Assembly (NCBI RefSeq): GCF_943734655.1
Contig: NC_071354.1
Span: forward strand, 8,278,001-8,342,000
Reading direction: 5' to 3'
DNA length: 64,000 bases
Source of the DNA: Sabethes cyaneus
Taxonomy: Eukaryota; Arthropoda; Insecta; Diptera; Culicidae
The translations under genes and the position numbers were made by a program. The notes beneath the pieces were generated by a model that made no database searches, was not told the origin of the DNA, and was given only the letters and a program-made list of their open reading frames with translations. Shown here in pieces: positions 59,521-64,000 of this stretch. The number at the start of each line of letters is the position of its first letter. Position 1 is the first letter of the stretch.

Positions 59521-60612
59521 TTTATATAAGAGGCCTATGTCTGTACCGAAAACCAGGTCTCTGACAAGACGTCATAAGAGGCTTATCGGTAACTAAAAAC
59601 TGGTCCCTGACATGACGTCATGCTTTCGTAGTAATGGGTTGTATTCTCAGTCACTTCACTGGTCGACTGCTGGACTACTCGATTGCTCAACTGCTCGACT
59701 AGACTACTCGATTTGATTGCTCGACCCAACTGATGATTCAAAAGCTCGACTAGACTAGACTCAACTAGACCACTCGACTGAACTACTCGACTCAACTGTT
59801 CGACTTAACTGCTCGACTGGACAACTCGATTAAACTGCTTGACTCGACTGCTCAGTTCAACTGCTTAACTCGAGTGCTCAACTTAACTGCTCGGCTGGAC
59901 TGCGTGACTGAACAGCTTGATTTAACTGCTCGATTTGATTGCTCGACTCAACTGCTTGACTTAACCGCTTGACCCAACTGCTTGACTAAACCATTCGATT
60001 CGACTGCTCGACTCAAGTGCTCGACTAGACTACTCGATTCAACTGCTCGATTGGATTACTCGACTTAACTGCTCAATTAAACTGCTCGACTGTACTGCTC
60101 GATTTAACTGCTCAACTTGACTGCTCGACTTAACCAATCGATTCAACTGCTCGACTCGACTGCTCGACCAGACTGCTTGACTGAATAGCATGATTTAACT
60201 GCTCGACTAGACTGATCGATTTGACTGCTCGACTTGAATGTTCGACTCGTAAGCAGACCCAACTGCTAGACTCGATTGCTCTAATTCGACTGTTCGACTC
60301 GATTGCTTGTCGCGATATCATATGGTCGGAGTTAAATCAGACCGGACCAAATTGCAAAATTTTGAGTTATTGATAGCATTTTTTACTCTAATCAGACTAC
60401 ATAAATGTTGCAAACAGCCAGAAGTTTTTATTCAGTTAAATAAAATCCAATATGACCATAAAAACTATTTGATTCAGCTTCCGGCTGACTCTTTTATGCA
60501 ATATAAGAACTCAAAGAACTAATACAAAGATTAAACATCTTCGCAAACACTGGGCAATGGAATGTATCCGCAGTTTTCTGAATTCTGAACAGACGTTTAT
60601 ATTTTCCGGATC
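59521..60612 (-). mobile_element. Minisatellite-bearing element family, copy C
   Basis: Inverted, shorter copy of the element at 6111-8728. It shares the flank ending GATCCGGAAAATATAAACG (60612), the TTGCAACATTTATGTAGTC block (about 60400), the GACCATATGATATCGCGACAA junction, the minisatellite (59655-60310) and the TACAGACATAGGCCTC end (59521). It lacks the palindromic insertion and the central 6250-6960 part of copy A, which helps define both. Confidence 0.7.
59655..60310 (-). repeat. GTCGAGCAGT minisatellite, array 3
   Basis: About 650 bp of ACTGCTCGAC (inverse of GTCGAGCAGT) units, part of element copy C. Confidence 0.88.
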
Positions 60613-60719
60613 GTAGGATTCGGGCTCAACTAGTAAGTAATATGTAGCGACAGTCTGTACGAATTAGTCGAAGACTTGTAAATAAATAAATGTAAAATAA
60701 ATAAGACTGGCTTCGATAG

Positions 60720-61300
60720 CTTGGTGTGGGATATACAATTGGCCTCATCACTTACATCCTTGGGACGTAAAGTACACGGTCCCCTGCCAGTCATTTCCGT
60801 CCAGCGTCAAGTAGCTCTAGTCATCCATTATGACCATGACGTAGCGCCTCACCCGAGAGAGATGTTTATCTTCAGCTTTTATGCCCCCTCTTTCGGAGTG
60901 ATAGCCTGCTGCTCAGACACCCCCTGGCTCAACTGACACTTCCACTTAAAAATGTGAATTTTAGCTGCTGTCGTTTGCCCGTTGCACTGACCGTTCGCCC
61001 CAAGGCGTGGAACGTTTAAGGACACCTTGCTCTCCGTCTCTCTCTTCAGCTTCTGCTGCGCTTTACGGTCGCGCAGCGTCTTGATCGACGCTCTCGGCTT
61101 TTTCCAGAAGGGAGAGTAAGTGATTTACTGATTGTGTAAATTGGTTGTATCCGACGAAACACGGCCCCACGACCGTCAACTTCTTCGCTCCGGCCGGCGT
61201 TGAGCTGGCATGGCAGTACGAACAAAACATCGAGCGTAGTTGCTTGACCGTTTTCGTCATGGTTGCTGCTATGAAATTTTGCCTTGACACGGCAGGGCTA
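60720..61300 (-). pseudogene. Tc1/mariner-like transposase, N-terminal relic
   Basis: Minus strand, several frames. From 61290 down there are fragments of a helix-turn-helix-like N-terminal region (LLEKAESVDQDAARP). Near 60845-60730 the catalytic-domain block VIMDD, then SYLTLDGNDWQGTVYFTS, which resembles the VMDDE(S/T)YF.L..NDWQG block of mosquito mariner-like transposases around the first catalytic Asp. Stops and shifts throughout, and truncated at about 60720. Confidence 0.55.
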
Positions 61301-62179
61301 CTTCGATTGGCGATGCATAGGTGGATTCACCACCAGGTGGCAGGCTAATTGCACAAAAAATCGCTAGATTCCGTCCACTTTATTAATGCATACGTTAGGA
61401 TTGTAATCCCATACAGTGGAGTCTTATGTATAGTAGATGCTCGAACAGAAAATTGATCGGACGCTAGCTACAATTCTTTCCAGTTTTCAATATTGTTGTT
61501 ACTTCCAAGCGGCAGGGGAATAACCGGGCTCCAGGAAATGGTTGAGAATGTTCAACGGTTTTAGGCCGATGTTGAATAGTGAGTATGTCGAAGCTCAGCG
61601 CCTTCATATTTTTGGTAAACTAGGTCTTTCCGACGGGATTTTGCGACCCGACCCAAGTTACGCGAAGACATAAAATGGCGGGTAACGTAAATAGCTTTCT
61701 CGGCTAATGTGATATGATGAGCTTCGTAAGGTGCTCTGAAGAGGTTCTGTGTCCTTTGGAACTAATGGTTAACGCGGTTTCTAAAGGAATTCATACATTT
61801 GGAGATTGGTACACTTGATCGTTTGTCAGTTATTTAAAAATTCATCGGACACAGAGCGGTCTGAATGAATGTTAATACTATTACAAAAACTAAAATACAA
61901 TTACTTTATACGTAAAGGAACACATAACGACCGTCCCCTGGAGAGTCGTCTCTTAAAAGTATCGATGGATATACGAAATCGAGTATCTCACGGAGCTGTG
62001 TTAGATTGCGTGCTGCCATGTGCCTTGTTGGATTTAACAAACCGTAGTTAACTTTTGCCTCGAAATGGAGGACGTTGGAAGAGCTCGTTCTGGGGTAAGC
62101 CCCAGGGTGAGTAGTAATAACTGTCAGTAATGAAAATGTCACAAAAATAAGATATGTCCTTAAATTTTAATTTTGAGTG
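61301..62179. other. Unassigned
   Basis: No gene. 62070-62179 could be the terminal region of the mariner-like element at 62180-62530. Nothing else is recognised. Confidence 0.35.
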
Positions 62180-62530
62180 TATTTCGGGTAAAGTATATTC
62201 ATAACATTTGTCCTAAATTAGTTCAATCCAAATCTTTTTCCTTTTACTTTAATTGCGAGTCGCAATCGTTGTTGAAAAGCGTTACAGCTGGCACGCAACA
62301 TATTTTGAGGCATTTCATCTCAAATCGTTTCCAAACGTTGCTTGAAAGTATCCACAATCAATCCTTTGGTGCTTTCTAGTTTGCTTAGCATGTAACCCCA
62401 TGCATAGGATTCGAGAGGATTCAAATTAGGCGAAGAGCCAGGCCACTCGTCCGAAGAAATAAAATCCGGGAAATTGTCCTCACACCAAGCCTGCGTAGCT
62501 TTCACCTGGTGAGACGGTGCAGAACTTTTT
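62180..62530 (-). pseudogene. Tc1/mariner-like transposase, C-terminal fragment
   Basis: Minus strand from 62528: SAPSHQVKATQAWCEDNFPDF, trimmed here to its key parts SAPSH, TQAWCEDNFPDFI, then SSDEWPGSSPNLNPLESYAW, and after ~20 residues the QRLETIWDEMP region, ending near 62216 with NAFQQRLR. DEWP.SSP.LNPLE is the mosquito ITm-type mariner motif next to the last catalytic residue. The N-terminal two thirds are missing. It is a different copy from the relic at 60720-61300, whose remaining part is complementary but lies in the wrong order to be the same gene. Confidence 0.75.

Positions 62531-64000
<1,470 letters not shown>

Overview
The window is a stretch of a large, transposon-packed insect genome, most likely a culicine mosquito. 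The reasons are a degenerate core-histone cluster with metazoan histone 3' stem-loops, a tRNA-derived SINE that resembles mosquito SINEs, Jockey/R1-type retrotransposon remnants, mariner-like transposase fragments resembling mosquito ITm lineages, Transib elements, short GT-AG introns, and the almost complete absence of intact genes. The species call is an inference from family resemblance, not from a database match.

Layout: 1.1-5.4 kb holds a decayed tandem histone array (H2A, H1, H2A, H2B, H1 remnant, H2B, H1), all pseudogenes, several still followed by their stem-loop. From 5.7 to 18 kb are T-rich minisatellites, an element family carrying a 10-bp GTCGAGCAGT-type minisatellite, a large palindrome, a dispersed element with ten ~145-bp internal repeats and a short GACA tail (9.2-11.1 kb), an internally deleted retroposon with 22-bp target duplications (12.35-13.98 kb) and a Jockey-like LINE (15.3-16.96 kb). 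From 19.3 to 22.2 kb the sequence is unique, and it contains the only plausible host coding exon, a 143-codon first exon ending at a strong splice donor (20697-21125).

From 22.4 to 36.2 kb there is a perfect AAAAAGT heptamer array and then more than 10 kb of degenerate GTCGAAAA satellite with higher-order structure and SINE, MITE and retroposon insertions. 36.4-39.4 kb and 49.3-52.6 kb are again unique-looking, non-coding sequence, probably intron or flanking DNA. 40.1-43.2 kb holds R1-type LINE remnants, one split by a 1.2-kb Transib-type foldback element. 45.4-49.25 kb is a second copy of the 9.2-kb element family in which the GACA tail has grown to about 660 units. 53.6-58.0 kb is a 4.4-kb Transib element with 631-bp inverted termini, a perfect 5-bp CGGCG target duplication, the RAG-signal-like terminal heptamer CACAGTG, and a surviving 3' end of the transposase gene that corresponds to the RAG1 region around its catalytic glutamate. 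58.4-62.5 kb holds fragments of another LINE, a third minisatellite-element copy and mariner-like pseudogenes. A second TCTG array (at least 1.19 kb) runs off the right end.

There is no operon-like cooperation between genes here. The story is one of nested mobile elements and runaway tandem repeats around one possible host exon. The strongest biological items are the two Transib insertions with CGNCG duplications, the decaying histone orphon cluster, and the TE-tail-derived giant tetranucleotide arrays.
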